A DNA stretch of 64,000 nt from UBA10677 sp045532295 (GCA_045532295.1 JAZSFP010000012.1:1-64000); one strand, 5' to 3'; shown: positions 24,298-32,968, counted from the first letter of the stretch. Numbers and translations: made by a program. Notes: generated by a model from the sequence alone, not told the origin.

Positions 24298-25140
24298 ATG
24301 GAAACGATTTTAGAACCTGAAAAATCCAAAGAAAGACTTGCCGTTTTGGAAAAAATGGAAGTTTTAGAAAGAGAAGGACGGTTTGACGAAGATATCGAGC
24401 AAGACCCTCCGACTAAGCCTTTACTTCCAGAGGATATAAAATATCTTAACGATTCGCTTTGGGCGAAGATAAAGAGAAAAATAGCGTTCTCGTCCGCTTA
24501 CGCGTTCGTAAGAAAACTTAAAAGAAAGAACCAGTTTTTCAAAAACCCCACGGTAAACGCAGAAATTTTATCGTCAGTTAAAGGCGCGGTAGTAACCGCT
24601 AACCACTTCTCGCCCTTCGACAGTTTCGTAATGCAAATAGTTTTCGACGAATCTAAGCGAAAGGGCAAAATGTATAGGGTTATTCGAGAGGGCAACTACA
24701 CCTCTTTCCCCGGCTTTTACGGATTTTTAATGCGCAACTGCGATACGCTCCCCTTAAGCAGTAATATGGCTACGATGAAAAAATTCTTGAGGGCTACCGA
24801 GACTGCGCTTAAAAGAGACGACTGCATTTTGGTTTATCCCGAGCAGAGTATGTGGTGGAATTATCGCAAGCCCAAGCCTTTAAAGCCGGGCGCTTTCGAT
24901 ATTGCCGTTAAAAACGGCGTTCCCGTAGTGCCTTGCTTTATCACGATGGACGATAGCGAATTCTACGATAGCGACGGGTTCAAGGTTCAAATCTACACCC
25001 CATACTTAGGAGCGCCCATTTATCCCGATAAGTCGCTTAGTAGAAAAGACGCTTGCCAAAAACTTATGGAAGAAATTTACGCCTTTAATAAAGAAGTCTA
25101 TGAAAAGCATTACGGAATTCCCCTCACTTACTTAACCTAA
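24298..25140 (+). CDS. PlsC-like acyltransferase (canonical HX4D)
   Basis: A 280-residue 1-acyl-glycerol-3-phosphate-acyltransferase-type protein. The catalytic NHFSPFD (HX4D) is near residue 101-107, with VYPEQSMWW and KPGAFDIAVKNGVPVVPCFI further on. The N-terminal 60 residues are charged and do not belong to the core. It closes the acyltransferase-GT8-GT8-acyltransferase unit and is followed by two hairpins. Together the four genes could build an acylated glycolipid. Confidence 0.88.
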   Translation: METILEPEKSKERLAVLEKMEVLEREGRFDEDIEQDPPTKPLLPEDIKYLNDSLWAKIKRKIAFSSAYAFVRKLKRKNQFFKNPTVNAEILSSVKGAVVTANHFSPFDSFVMQIVFDESKRKGKMYRVIREGNYTSFPGFYGFLMRNCDTLPLSSNMATMKKFLRATETALKRDDCILVYPEQSMWWNYRKPKPLKPGAFDIAVKNGVPVVPCFITMDDSEFYDSDGFKVQIYTPYLGAPIYPDKSLSRKDACQKLMEEIYAFNKEVYEKHYGIPLTYLT

Positions 25141-25144
25141 TTCC

Positions 25145-25216
25145 CTATCCGCTCTTCCTCCCTCTTAAAGCGGATAGAAAAAATCCCTACCAAAAACGGT
25201 AGGGATTATATTTTTA
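25145..25216. terminator. double hairpin terminator between convergent genes
   Basis: First stem CTATCCGCT (25145-25153) with AGCGGATAG (25169-25177); second stem ATCCCTACC (25183-25191) with GGTAGGGAT (25198-25206) followed by TATATTTTT. Confidence 0.8.
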
Positions 25217-26476
25217 GTTCTTTTTGTTCTTTACTATATGGTCGATTGAATCCTCGAGTTTATGCTTTTCATCAGTGGATTTTTCGCTTAAATACGCCTT
25301 AAACATTTCGCTCGCTCTACTCTTAACCCTCACTCTCTTCTTTCCCTCTTCCTCTTTTGGCTCGGGAATAGGCGCAGGCGCTTGCTCTTTAATAATGATA
25401 ACGGGCGCGCCGGATGGATTAAGCACTTCACCCCTCTCGTTAACCACGATTACGGTGGGCTGGGGAGGCGCAACCTCTTCTTTTTTAGTCTGAACGGGCT
25501 CTTGCGACTGTTCTACGATAGGCGTTTGTTCTGGAGCAGGAACTTCAACGGGCTGTTCAACCGTTTCCGTAACGATAGGCGTTTGTTCCTCGGCTACGGG
25601 TTCAGAGGCGGGCGTCTCTTCCTCTAAAGAAGTTTTTTCCTCTTGCTCAACCGTTTGTTCCGTAAGTTCTTCTACGGACTCTTCAGCATTTTCGCAAACG
25701 GGTTCTTCCTCCGTTTCTTGCGGAGTTTCCTCTTGCTCTTCTACTAAAGTTTCTTCAAGCCTCTCATCCACTACCTCTTCAGCAGTAGGCTCTTCAGCCT
25801 GCTCTTGTTCTACTACGGGTTCAAAGGCGGGCGTCTCTTCCTCTAAAGAAGTTTCTTCCTCTTGGGGAACGGGTTCGTCGAAGTCGACTTCGTGGCGAGC
25901 GGGCGGTTGTTCTACCTGCTCTTCTTGGGCGGTATGAGCAATCCACTCTCCTTCGTCTACCGTTTCGTTTTCGCTAATCTCTTCCACGCTCTCTTCCACC
26001 GTCTCTTCGATATTTTCTTGCTCGGTAGGCGCGCAATGGATTTGGCTACGGTCGGTTATCTCGATATAGCCGTCGCCGTCGGCAGGCATTACGGGGAGCA
26101 TAAAGTTCGCTCTCTCACCCCAACCGAAAGGTATTACGATGAGCGAGAAGATAGACGCTAAGAGCGTTGCGTAAACGGTTATTTCCGTCATAAGCGTCGT
26201 GAAGACGAGCGTTAAGAACTCAGTTACGACGGGAATACCAAAGGGCGCTTTATCTATCGGGATAAGTTGCAAGCGGTAATCAAGCGCAAGCAAGGTAAGG
26301 GCGAGGGCAACGATAAACGCTAACCACGAAAAAATGTAGTGAATAACGCTGAACGCGCCAAAACGGCGCTTATGCATAATAAAAAGCGCGCTTACGCTAC
26401 TTACGAGCATTATCACGAAAAGTAGCGCGATTGCGCCGTAGGCGAAAATATTAAATTGTACAGAAAAATCTACCAT
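25214..26476 (-). CDS. membrane protein with long acidic Glu/Pro/Val-rich tail
   Basis: A 420-residue protein. About residues 5-125 contain four hydrophobic spans. The rest is a low-complexity, very acidic cytoplasmic region with repeats such as SLEEETPASEPV, ending in a basic segment (KKRVRVKSRASEMFKAYLSEKS). I recognise no family. I start at ATG 26476: the -10 box ends 6 bases upstream and there is no Shine-Dalgarno, so a leaderless message is predicted. A TTG at 26503 lies in the promoter spacer and cannot be translated from this promoter. It could be a scaffold at the membrane; that is a guess. Confidence 0.75.
   Translation of the reverse strand: MVDFSVQFNIFAYGAIALLFVIMLVSSVSALFIMHKRRFGAFSVIHYIFSWLAFIVALALTLLALDYRLQLIPIDKAPFGIPVVTEFLTLVFTTLMTEITVYATLLASIFSLIVIPFGWGERANFMLPVMPADGDGYIEITDRSQIHCAPTEQENIEETVEESVEEISENETVDEGEWIAHTAQEEQVEQPPARHEVDFDEPVPQEEETSLEEETPAFEPVVEQEQAEEPTAEEVVDERLEETLVEEQEETPQETEEEPVCENAEESVEELTEQTVEQEEKTSLEEETPASEPVAEEQTPIVTETVEQPVEVPAPEQTPIVEQSQEPVQTKKEEVAPPQPTVIVVNERGEVLNPSGAPVIIIKEQAPAPIPEPKEEEGKKRVRVKSRASEMFKAYLSEKSTDEKHKLEDSIDHIVKNKKN
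25596..25645. repeat. direct repeat copy 1 in the acidic-tail gene
   Basis: Fifty bases that match positions 25815-25864 at 48 of 50 sites, 219 bases (73 codons) apart, so in frame. It marks an internal duplication that lengthened the acidic tail. Confidence 0.85.
25815..25864. repeat. direct repeat copy 2 in the acidic-tail gene
   Basis: Partner of the repeat at 25596-25645; the two differ at two bases. Confidence 0.85.
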
Positions 26477-26482
26477 ACTTAT

Positions 26483-26511
26483 ATTATAACTGTTAAAAAA
26501 CAAAATGTCAA
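26483..26511 (-). promoter_or_regulatory. perfect consensus promoter, predicted leaderless
   Basis: Minus strand TTGACA (26511-26506), 17-base spacer, TATAAT (26488-26483), then 6 bases to the ATG at 26476. It overlaps the 3' flank of spoIIE. Confidence 0.85.
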
Positions 26512-26518
26512 TAGTTTA

Positions 26519-28759
26519 TCAAATTCTTTTTATAACTCTAACGGCAATTACCGTCATATCGTCCGTAATTTCGCCTTTTTTTTGCGCAATTGCTCTCTCG
26601 AGCAGTGTGTCGGTCAGTTTTTGAACGCTTTTATCGCTTGCTCCGGATATAAGCATTGCAAGTTCGTTTCCGCTAAAAACCTCACTAATCCCGTCGCTCA
26701 TAAACACCACCGTATCCCCCTCGCTCGCCTTGTCGATATACACCGAAGGCTTGATTTGTCCAAGCGCGCCGAGAGGCAACGAGCACCCGCTAATTTCCGA
26801 AACACCTTCGCCGTTACGAATAAAGGACGAAGGCGAGCCGAGTTTTATAATGGAACGCTCAAGCGAACGCAAGTCACAAACCAAAATGTCAAACGCAGTA
26901 AAACTGTCACCCGAGGAAAACGATAGGAAACGGTTGACGTTTTCAATTACGAACTCGGAAGTAAAACCAGCCTTATAGAAACTCTCCACAAGCCCAACTG
27001 CGCTCTCACTGATTTTTTTTGCGCTCTCGCCACTGCCCATACCGTCGCAAAGCGCCATTAAAAATTTGCTCTTGTCAATACGAATAAACGAGTGAGTATC
27101 CCCCGTCGCAACTGCGGACTTCGAGCGAGAAGATACCGCAAATACAGCGTCAAAAGGCGTGCGCTCACTTACCGTTACTACGCTAAACTCTCCACTGTTT
27201 TGCCACTCGCTAACGGCGTAGGGCGTACCCGTAAACTTCAAAAGCGAGGTCAAAAGTTCGCTCTCTTCCACCTTCTCGCTCACTACGAGCGTTATTCTCT
27301 CGTTGCTTATTAACGCCTCAAGCGCAACTATTCCGTCCGTGCGCAGTTCTTCAATAAGCAGGCTTTCCTTGTTAAATTCTTGAGAGGGCGTTTTCGATAA
27401 GTCCTCCGCTTTTTGCTTGAGAATTTGAAGAACGCTTTCAAAACTTTGCGCCAGTTCACTTCGCGTTCTCTCTTCCTCTTTCGCTCTTGCTTGCGCTTTT
27501 TTAATTTCGCTCGCGCTCTCCGCCGTAAGCGATATCAAGTGCGCGATATGCGGACAGTCTTTATCGAGAAAATAAGGCGCGTCCGTAACGCTTGCCCGTC
27601 CTTTCTTCTCGGACACCTTAAGCAATTCTTCTATTGCGTTCACCCTTTCTATCGAACACTTATTGCAGTTATAACAAACCGCCGTATTGATTGAGTCAAC
27701 CATTTGCCGACGCGACGCGAGGGGCGGTCTATCAATAGTAAGCGCTCTGCTCATTTCCCCAAACACCGCGCCTACTCTACTAAGTTCTTTTGACAAAATA
27801 TTGCGCTCAAACGTTACGAGGTAGGCGAGCGCGCCTTTACCGTTTGGACTAAGTAAAACGCTTTTCATTTTTTCTAACCATTTTTTAGGGATAAGGCAAA
27901 AGGGTACTCCGCCCACCGTCATAGCGAGCAAAACGAACAGCGCGTTATCAACGCTCTCAATAAAGTATAACTTAAAAATTATCGCGCCCATTAGCATAGA
28001 AAGTAAGGTTAGAGGGCGTGGAGCGGACGCAAAGAGCGAGCCAAGAAGAGCGACGAAGGCGCAAAAGGCAATCCCTTCTACTGAAAAGGAATAGAGCGTT
28101 ATGCCAGCGCCTATGCTTATAGCGGTAAAAACGCCTTCGCTTTTACCGTAAAGGACAAAGGTTATTAGCGTTAAAAATACAAAAAATCCGTATACGGTAT
28201 ATAATTTTGCCGACGCGACGGCGGTAGTGACGACGGCTAAGAATATAAGCGAGCAACCAAGTTCAACGGGGCTTTGACGGTACGAATAAGGCTTATTATA
28301 AACGCCCGTGAGCGCAATGGAAAAGGGCACTGCGCTAAGCGGAAGAAAGAACGCGTTTATAAGCGAAGTGAGGATTTCGCTTGGAAAGAAAAAAGCGCAA
28401 GATACTCGCGTTACGGTAGAGAGAAGGAGCGTTAAAAGTTTATAGTATTTTGCCTTAAAGCGTTTGCTCGTTTCTGCTACCGCCATAGTAATAATTGCAA
28501 CTATGAGCGAGGCTATAAAGCGAGGAAAATCGTAAAGATAAAGAAGGGAAGACAAAATGAAAAGGGGCGCAAGAATAAAGGCGTTTGCAAAAAACGAGGA
28601 GGCTATGAAAAAGCCTTCGTTAAAGGAATTGAGCGTTCCACTTTTAGAAAACGCCGTTACTAAATACACCGCTAAATAGAGAATATATTGCCAGTAGTTT
28701 TTCTTTTTGCTTTTCTTCTCTTCCCTCTCTTCGCCAAAGCGCGCTAATATATTTTCCAT
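26519..28759 (-). CDS. spoIIE: stage II sporulation protein E (PP2C phosphatase)
   Basis: A 746-residue protein with an N-terminal membrane region of about ten spans (roughly residues 20-300), a central regulatory segment and a C-terminal PP2C-type Ser/Thr phosphatase domain (about 530-745). The phosphatase motifs MALCDGMGSGESA, VVFMSDGISEVF and DDMTVIAVRV are present. In sporulating Bacillota SpoIIE dephosphorylates SpoIIAA to activate sigma F in the forespore and takes part in the polar septum. I start at ATG 28759 with GGAGG; the longer frame from 28843 has none. A pair of Cys motifs (CYNCNKC) in the linker is typical. It implies sporulation ability. Confidence 0.92.
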   Translation of the reverse strand: MENILARFGEEREEKKSKKKNYWQYILYLAVYLVTAFSKSGTLNSFNEGFFIASSFFANAFILAPLFILSSLLYLYDFPRFIASLIVAIITMAVAETSKRFKAKYYKLLTLLLSTVTRVSCAFFFPSEILTSLINAFFLPLSAVPFSIALTGVYNKPYSYRQSPVELGCSLIFLAVVTTAVASAKLYTVYGFFVFLTLITFVLYGKSEGVFTAISIGAGITLYSFSVEGIAFCAFVALLGSLFASAPRPLTLLSMLMGAIIFKLYFIESVDNALFVLLAMTVGGVPFCLIPKKWLEKMKSVLLSPNGKGALAYLVTFERNILSKELSRVGAVFGEMSRALTIDRPPLASRRQMVDSINTAVCYNCNKCSIERVNAIEELLKVSEKKGRASVTDAPYFLDKDCPHIAHLISLTAESASEIKKAQARAKEEERTRSELAQSFESVLQILKQKAEDLSKTPSQEFNKESLLIEELRTDGIVALEALISNERITLVVSEKVEESELLTSLLKFTGTPYAVSEWQNSGEFSVVTVSERTPFDAVFAVSSRSKSAVATGDTHSFIRIDKSKFLMALCDGMGSGESAKKISESAVGLVESFYKAGFTSEFVIENVNRFLSFSSGDSFTAFDILVCDLRSLERSIIKLGSPSSFIRNGEGVSEISGCSLPLGALGQIKPSVYIDKASEGDTVVFMSDGISEVFSGNELAMLISGASDKSVQKLTDTLLERAIAQKKGEITDDMTVIAVRVIKRI

Positions 28760-28851
28760 AACCACCTCCTTACCTACCATTATAACGGCAAAGAGAGGGC
28801 GAAATTTTACTGCTTTTGACGGATTTTGTTTTATTAAGAGCATTATAAACC

Positions 28852-28884
28852 AAAAAGCCCCGAGGCTTTTCGCCGTCGGGACTT
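28852..28884 (-). terminator. terminator of the two-component operon
   Basis: On the minus strand AAGTCCCGA (28884-28876) pairs with TCGGGGCTT (28863-28855) with one G-U pair, followed by TTT. Confidence 0.75.
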
Positions 28885-28974
28885 CTCGGAAAAAGATAGG
28901 AAACTAATGAGGTTACTTATAATATACCACCAAAATGTGTTAATATAATGAAAAATCAATGTTGATTTATCGAA

Positions 28975-30447
28975 TTATTCTTCCTTGGATAACTCAAACC
29001 AGAAAGTTGAACCGAGGTTAAGGGCGGAGTCTATTCCGTAGGTTGCGTCTAAAACTTCGTAGAGGTTCTTGACGATAGAAAGTCCAAGACCAGTGCCGAT
29101 AGCCGTTCGCTTTGCTTGACTTGCGCGGTAATATCTTTCCCAAACGCTGTCGCGTTCAGCAGGCGCAATGCCCTTACCCGTATCAGTTACTTCTACCCTT
29201 ACGCTATTTTCCTTATTTATCACCTTAACGCTAACTTTTTTATCGTCGCCCGTGTAGTTTATGGAGTTGCCGATAAGGTTATAGCAAATCTGCTCGAGCA
29301 TGCGCTCGTCCGTTACCACAAAGCAATCCTTTTCAATGTCAACGCTAAACGCATAGCCGTCTTTTTCGTATATAGTAAAGCGTTTAATCACTTCGTTTAC
29401 GACCGCGCTGACGTCCACTTTTTTCTTTTCAGGCTTTCTCGTTCCCGACTGGATTTTGGATAGGTCAAGAATATCGTTTACGAGTAAGGTAAGACGATCA
29501 ACTTCGTCAATGATTACTTCACAATGCTCCACGCGTTTTTTCTCGTTCTTGCCCGAAATATCCCGTATCATCTCAGCGTACGCTTTTACCATAGTAAGAG
29601 GCGTGCGAAGGTCGTGCGAAACGTTAGCAAGAAAGTCTTTACGCATTTTTTCCGTTTTTTCAAGTTCGCTGTTAGAGTGGTTAAGAGCGCGAGCAAGTTC
29701 GTCGTACTCGTCCAGCCCAACTTCCTCGAACACTACCTTTTCGCCCTTACCCATACGCCTTGCAGTCTCTGCATACTCGGATATAGGTTTAGTGATATTC
29801 CGAGCAAAAACATAGGACACCATAATGGAGAATATGAGCGTGATTACGCTTACCGTTATCATCTGACCGATAATCATATTCGAGGTGTTGTTTATGCTCG
29901 TAACGGGCGCAAACGCGCAAAAATAATATACCGTTCCTTCAATTTCGCTCTTTCCACTAAACACGAAGGTGTAAACGTCGTCGCCTGCATCAATCATAGG
30001 AAGGCGCATTCTAAAATTTCCGCTACCGCTTTGGATACTGTCAAAATAACGATCATCTAAAATAACGGAAAGGGCGCGCGCTCTTGCCTCGGTGCTTGGC
30101 GCGTGACCGTCGAACATATCCGCGTTTACAATCAAATTGACGTTATCGTCCTCTGCCTCACTAAGCGCGCAGTCCACCGTAAAAATAGAAAAATGCATTG
30201 AGTGAACGACTACCGAGCGTTCTACCTCAGACATATAAGTAGGACTGACTTCGCCACTAAACGAGTTAATTAGATTATTACACTCACGCTTTATACCCTC
30301 TTCCTTCATTGAGCGAGAATAGGTATTAAAGAGGATCGTTTCCGTCACCCAGAACAGCGCGAAAATAATAACCGTCATAATCACGAAGTAAATCCAAGTG
30401 CGGAGCATTACGCTACCGCTTTTTACTTGTTGCTTGGGCTTTTTCAT
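28975..30447 (-). CDS. sensor histidine kinase
   Basis: A 490-residue membrane kinase: first span about 18-40, extracytoplasmic sensor about 41-190, second span about 191-215, HAMP about 216-265, HisKA with phosphoacceptor His278 (NVSHDLRTPLT), and a HATPase domain with N, G1 (DTGKGIA) and G2 (GTGLGLSI) boxes. The signal is unknown. It overlaps the response regulator stop by one base, so the two form a pair. Confidence 0.93.
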   Translation of the reverse strand: MKKPKQQVKSGSVMLRTWIYFVIMTVIIFALFWVTETILFNTYSRSMKEEGIKRECNNLINSFSGEVSPTYMSEVERSVVVHSMHFSIFTVDCALSEAEDDNVNLIVNADMFDGHAPSTEARARALSVILDDRYFDSIQSGSGNFRMRLPMIDAGDDVYTFVFSGKSEIEGTVYYFCAFAPVTSINNTSNMIIGQMITVSVITLIFSIMVSYVFARNITKPISEYAETARRMGKGEKVVFEEVGLDEYDELARALNHSNSELEKTEKMRKDFLANVSHDLRTPLTMVKAYAEMIRDISGKNEKKRVEHCEVIIDEVDRLTLLVNDILDLSKIQSGTRKPEKKKVDVSAVVNEVIKRFTIYEKDGYAFSVDIEKDCFVVTDERMLEQICYNLIGNSINYTGDDKKVSVKVINKENSVRVEVTDTGKGIAPAERDSVWERYYRASQAKRTAIGTGLGLSIVKNLYEVLDATYGIDSALNLGSTFWFELSKEE

Positions 30448-31109
30448 TAAAGTTCGATTTTATAGCCGAGGCCACGAAGAGTTATTATCTTGTCGCGGTA
30501 CTTACCAAGCGAAGAGCGGAGCATTTTTATGTGCGTATCCACAGTTCTGTCGTCGCCGTAGAAGTCGTAACCCCAAACGTTAGCGAGCAATTTTTCGCGC
30601 GATATTGCAAGACCTTTATTCTCTACCATAAAAAAGAGAAGGTCGTACTCTTTGGGAGTGAGGTTAACCTTTTCGCCGTCAACGAATACGTTTCTTCCCG
30701 CCATATCAATCTCAAGCCCGTCGGATACTATCATCGTTTTTTGCGTGGGGTTAGTGCGCTTTAAGATTGCGCCCACTCTCGCCATAACTTCCTTGGGCGA
30801 AAAAGGCTTGGTTACGTAGTCGTCAACGCCTACTTCGAACCCAAAAAGCCTATCGTACTCTTCAACGCGAGCAGATAGCATCATAATGGGAACGGAAGAA
30901 ACCTTGCGGATTTCTTTAACCGCGTAATAGCCGTCAAGTTTAGGCATCATTACGTCCATAATTATAATATCGTATTCTCTCGATTTTGCTTTAAGCACAG
31001 CCTCCATACCGTCAGCCGCCTCGTCGCATTCGTGTCCTTCAAATTCGGCGTACTCGCGAAGAACCTCGCGGATTTTACGCTCGTCATCTGCAATTAGTAC
31101 CTTTGCCAT
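30447..31109 (-). CDS. OmpR/PhoB-family response regulator
   Basis: A 220-residue regulator: receiver domain (about 1-120) with Asp8/Asp9 and phosphoacceptor Asp52 in IIIMDVMMP, the conserved Lys in TKPF, and a C-terminal winged helix (about 130-220) with VDTHIKMLRSSLG and TLRGLGYKI. It is the first gene of the pair with the histidine kinase; GGAGG before the ATG and a TATAAT about 40 bases upstream. TTCACTTAACTACAC upstream may be a regulator site. Confidence 0.93.
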   Translation of the reverse strand: MAKVLIADDERKIREVLREYAEFEGHECDEAADGMEAVLKAKSREYDIIIMDVMMPKLDGYYAVKEIRKVSSVPIMMLSARVEEYDRLFGFEVGVDDYVTKPFSPKEVMARVGAILKRTNPTQKTMIVSDGLEIDMAGRNVFVDGEKVNLTPKEYDLLFFMVENKGLAISREKLLANVWGYDFYGDDRTVDTHIKMLRSSLGKYRDKIITLRGLGYKIEL

Positions 31110-31280
31110 AATGACCTCCCGTAGTTTTTATTAAGAAAATTATACAGTGTAGTTAAGTGAAAACCGTCTTGATTATGTGATAAGCGTGTGAAAATATGCC
31201 TTTTTACCGCTTTCTTCTATATTATATACCAAATTTTTCGCCGTGGCAAGCGCATTAGAGGGGTTTTTGCTAAAAACCAT

Positions 31281-31309
31281 TTGACCAAACCGTTTTGCCG
31301 TGCTATAAT
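31281..31309 (+). promoter_or_regulatory. promoter of the Cys-cluster/TPR protein gene
   Basis: TTGACC (31281-31286), 17-base spacer, TATAAT (31304-31309) with an extended TGC. Confidence 0.85.
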
Positions 31310-31342
31310 TATATGGTAAAATTTTTCTTTGGGAGCATAGCA

Positions 31343-32488
31343 ATGACAGAACCTAATAAATGTAACGGCGCTTGCGGAGAGTGTAGTAGTAAAGACACCT
31401 GCAACGAAAACAAAAACACGACTGCTGAAGTTAACGAATTCGCCTCTCTCGATTACGCGATTAAACTTTCCTACGCAATCGTTGACCGTAGCGAACTTAA
31501 CGGAGAAGAAAAGCGCAATCTTCTCTTCTCGCTCTATTCCTTCCGTTGTCTTTTCGATAGCGCGCCTCTTCACTCCATTTCCAGCGTTTTAGTTAAGTAC
31601 GGCTGTTCCTTCTTTACTGCGGACGCTAAAATTAAAAACGAGGCTCACGTTTACGAGGTTAAGGATAGTAAAGGTCAAGTCGCTTATAAATTCGACGCAG
31701 GCTCGCCCGTGTGGGCTAAGGCGGTTAGAGAGGGCAAGATTAAGGGATTAAACGCAACCGTTCCCGAAAAACTCACGCTCTTTGAAATGGCTTATAAGGT
31801 TTGCTCTCTTCCTAACGCTACGGCGGAACTTAAAGGGCTTTGGCTCGTGTTCTTCCCCTACGTGTTCTTAATCGGCGCGCCCGTTGAGTACGATATTTAC
31901 GACAACTTAAAAGAAATCGTGCATACCGCCGAAGTCTTTTCGGTAACTAACGAAAACAGATACGCCGATAACATCTGCTGTACTACCGCTGAACTTAACG
32001 CCGAGCACCCCTTTATCGCCGACTGGTACCGTCCTTTCGTTGAGTGGAAGTGCGAAAAGAACGAAAAGGGCGTAAGTAGAGAAACCGCTAAGTATCAACG
32101 CGCGCTTGCCCTTGGCGATTACGCGTACGCGCTTTGGGGCACGGAAAAACTTCTTAATTCCTTCCCCGACGACGAGGAAATACTCCTTCTTAACGTCTCC
32201 GCGCGCATATCTCTCGCCCCCTCAGTTGGTCTTGAAGAGCGAGTAAAACTACTCTCGGATAACTTTAATATCATCAACGACGCATTTAAGACGCCCCTTA
32301 AAAAGTACCACTACTTCCTCTACTATCGCGGTCTTACCCGTCTTGGTATGAATATGCCCGACCACGCCGAAACCGATTTTAAGGCTTGCTTGGAAATAGA
32401 ACCGAACTTCGAGCCCGCTCTTTTAATGCTCAAAGGCATTGAAAAAGCAAAGGAAACGAACGAGGACGGCGACACCGTTCTTCATTAA
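31343..32488 (+). CDS. protein with N-terminal cysteine cluster and C-terminal TPR-like repeats
   Basis: A 381-residue soluble protein of unknown family. The first 20 residues hold four cysteines (CNGACGECSSKDTC), reminiscent of the N-terminal iron-sulfur tails of Nbp35-type ATPases, but no ATPase domain follows. The middle is unrecognised, and the last 110 residues look like TPR helices (FLYYRGLTRLGMNMPDHAETDF, CLEIEPNFEPAL). I start at ATG 31343, where GGGAG (31331-31335) is 7 bases upstream; a longer frame to 31295 would begin before the RNA start. It could be a metal- or cluster-binding adaptor; inference only. Confidence 0.75.
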   Translation: MTEPNKCNGACGECSSKDTCNENKNTTAEVNEFASLDYAIKLSYAIVDRSELNGEEKRNLLFSLYSFRCLFDSAPLHSISSVLVKYGCSFFTADAKIKNEAHVYEVKDSKGQVAYKFDAGSPVWAKAVREGKIKGLNATVPEKLTLFEMAYKVCSLPNATAELKGLWLVFFPYVFLIGAPVEYDIYDNLKEIVHTAEVFSVTNENRYADNICCTTAELNAEHPFIADWYRPFVEWKCEKNEKGVSRETAKYQRALALGDYAYALWGTEKLLNSFPDDEEILLLNVSARISLAPSVGLEERVKLLSDNFNIINDAFKTPLKKYHYFLYYRGLTRLGMNMPDHAETDFKACLEIEPNFEPALLMLKGIEKAKETNEDGDTVLH

Positions 32489-32493
32489 AATAA

Positions 32494-32531
32494 AACACGC
32501 TAACCCTTTAAGCAAGGTTAGCGTGTTTCTT
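32494..32531. terminator. bidirectional terminator
   Basis: AACACGCTAACC (32494-32505) pairs with GGTTAGCGTGTT (32516-32527), followed by TCTTT on the plus strand. On the minus strand a T-rich flank follows as well. Confidence 0.8.
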
Positions 32532-32649
32532 TATTTCCCTAAGTTTATAATTTAGATTGCTTAGCGCGCTCTCTAATTGTTTTTTCTTCGTCCCTCTTAA
32601 TTCAGAATAAGATACGAACGAACCGCTTACGTTTATTACGCTTATTAAT

Positions 32650-32678
32650 ATTATATACCAAGATTTTTGGTAAATCAA
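32650..32678 (-). promoter_or_regulatory. divergent promoter with operator in its spacer
   Basis: Minus strand TTGATT (32678-32673), 17-base spacer, TATAAT (32655-32650). The whole spacer is the palindrome TACCAAGATTTTTGGTA. No start codon lies between this promoter and the terminator at 32494-32531. Confidence 0.7.
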
Positions 32679-32705
32679 GTATTTTACCATTGTTTTTGGT
32701 AAAAT
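32656..32705. promoter_or_regulatory. pair of TACCA-N7-TGGTA operators
   Basis: Palindrome 1 at 32656-32672 and palindrome 2 at 32681-32705 (arms ATTTTACCA/TGGTAAAAT, spacer TTGTTTT) share the core TACCA-N7-TGGTA. They lie directly upstream of a small XRE repressor gene and are likely its own binding sites. Confidence 0.7.
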
Positions 32706-32725
32706 CATTATAGAGGTGTGGTGTG

Positions 32726-32926
32726 ATGAAGGAAATAAGATTTTCAGAAAACTTGAAAACTTTGAGAAAGAGCAAAAATATGACGCAGAGTTACTTAGCG
32801 AAACTTTTATCGGTCGACCAACGAACGATTAGCGCGTGGGAAAAGGGCATTTGCGAGCCAAGTTTTTCTTTGCTTTCAAAACTATGCGAAATTTTTGACG
32901 AAACATTTGATAACATTTTAACTTGA
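32726..32926 (+). CDS. small XRE-family repressor
   Basis: A 66-residue protein consisting of one Cro/CI-type helix-turn-helix (FSENLKTLRKSKNMTQSYLAKLLSVDQRTISAWEKGICEPS). Start at ATG 32726; GAGGTG at 32713-32718. Two palindromic sites upstream suggest it controls itself and the divergent promoter. Similar to the small regulator at 41692 in size and layout. Confidence 0.88.
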   Translation: MKEIRFSENLKTLRKSKNMTQSYLAKLLSVDQRTISAWEKGICEPSFSLLSKLCEIFDETFDNILT

Positions 32927-32935
32927 CGACATATT

Positions 32936-32968
32936 AAAACGGTGACCTTTATAAGTCTCCGTTTTCTT
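32936..32968. terminator. terminator between XRE gene and mnmG
   Basis: AAAACGGTGAC (32936-32946) pairs with GTCTCCGTTTT (32955-32965) with one internal mismatch; T-rich on both sides. Confidence 0.7.

Noticed and set aside
25300..25900. Repetitive stretch resembling a repeat array
   Set aside because: It is a coding low-complexity Glu-rich tail with irregular repeats, not a CRISPR array.
32508..32708. 66-codon minus-strand frame beside the small XRE gene
   Set aside because: Its start codons lie upstream of the promoter for that strand and in the operator, with no ribosome binding site; kept only as a possible remnant in the findings.
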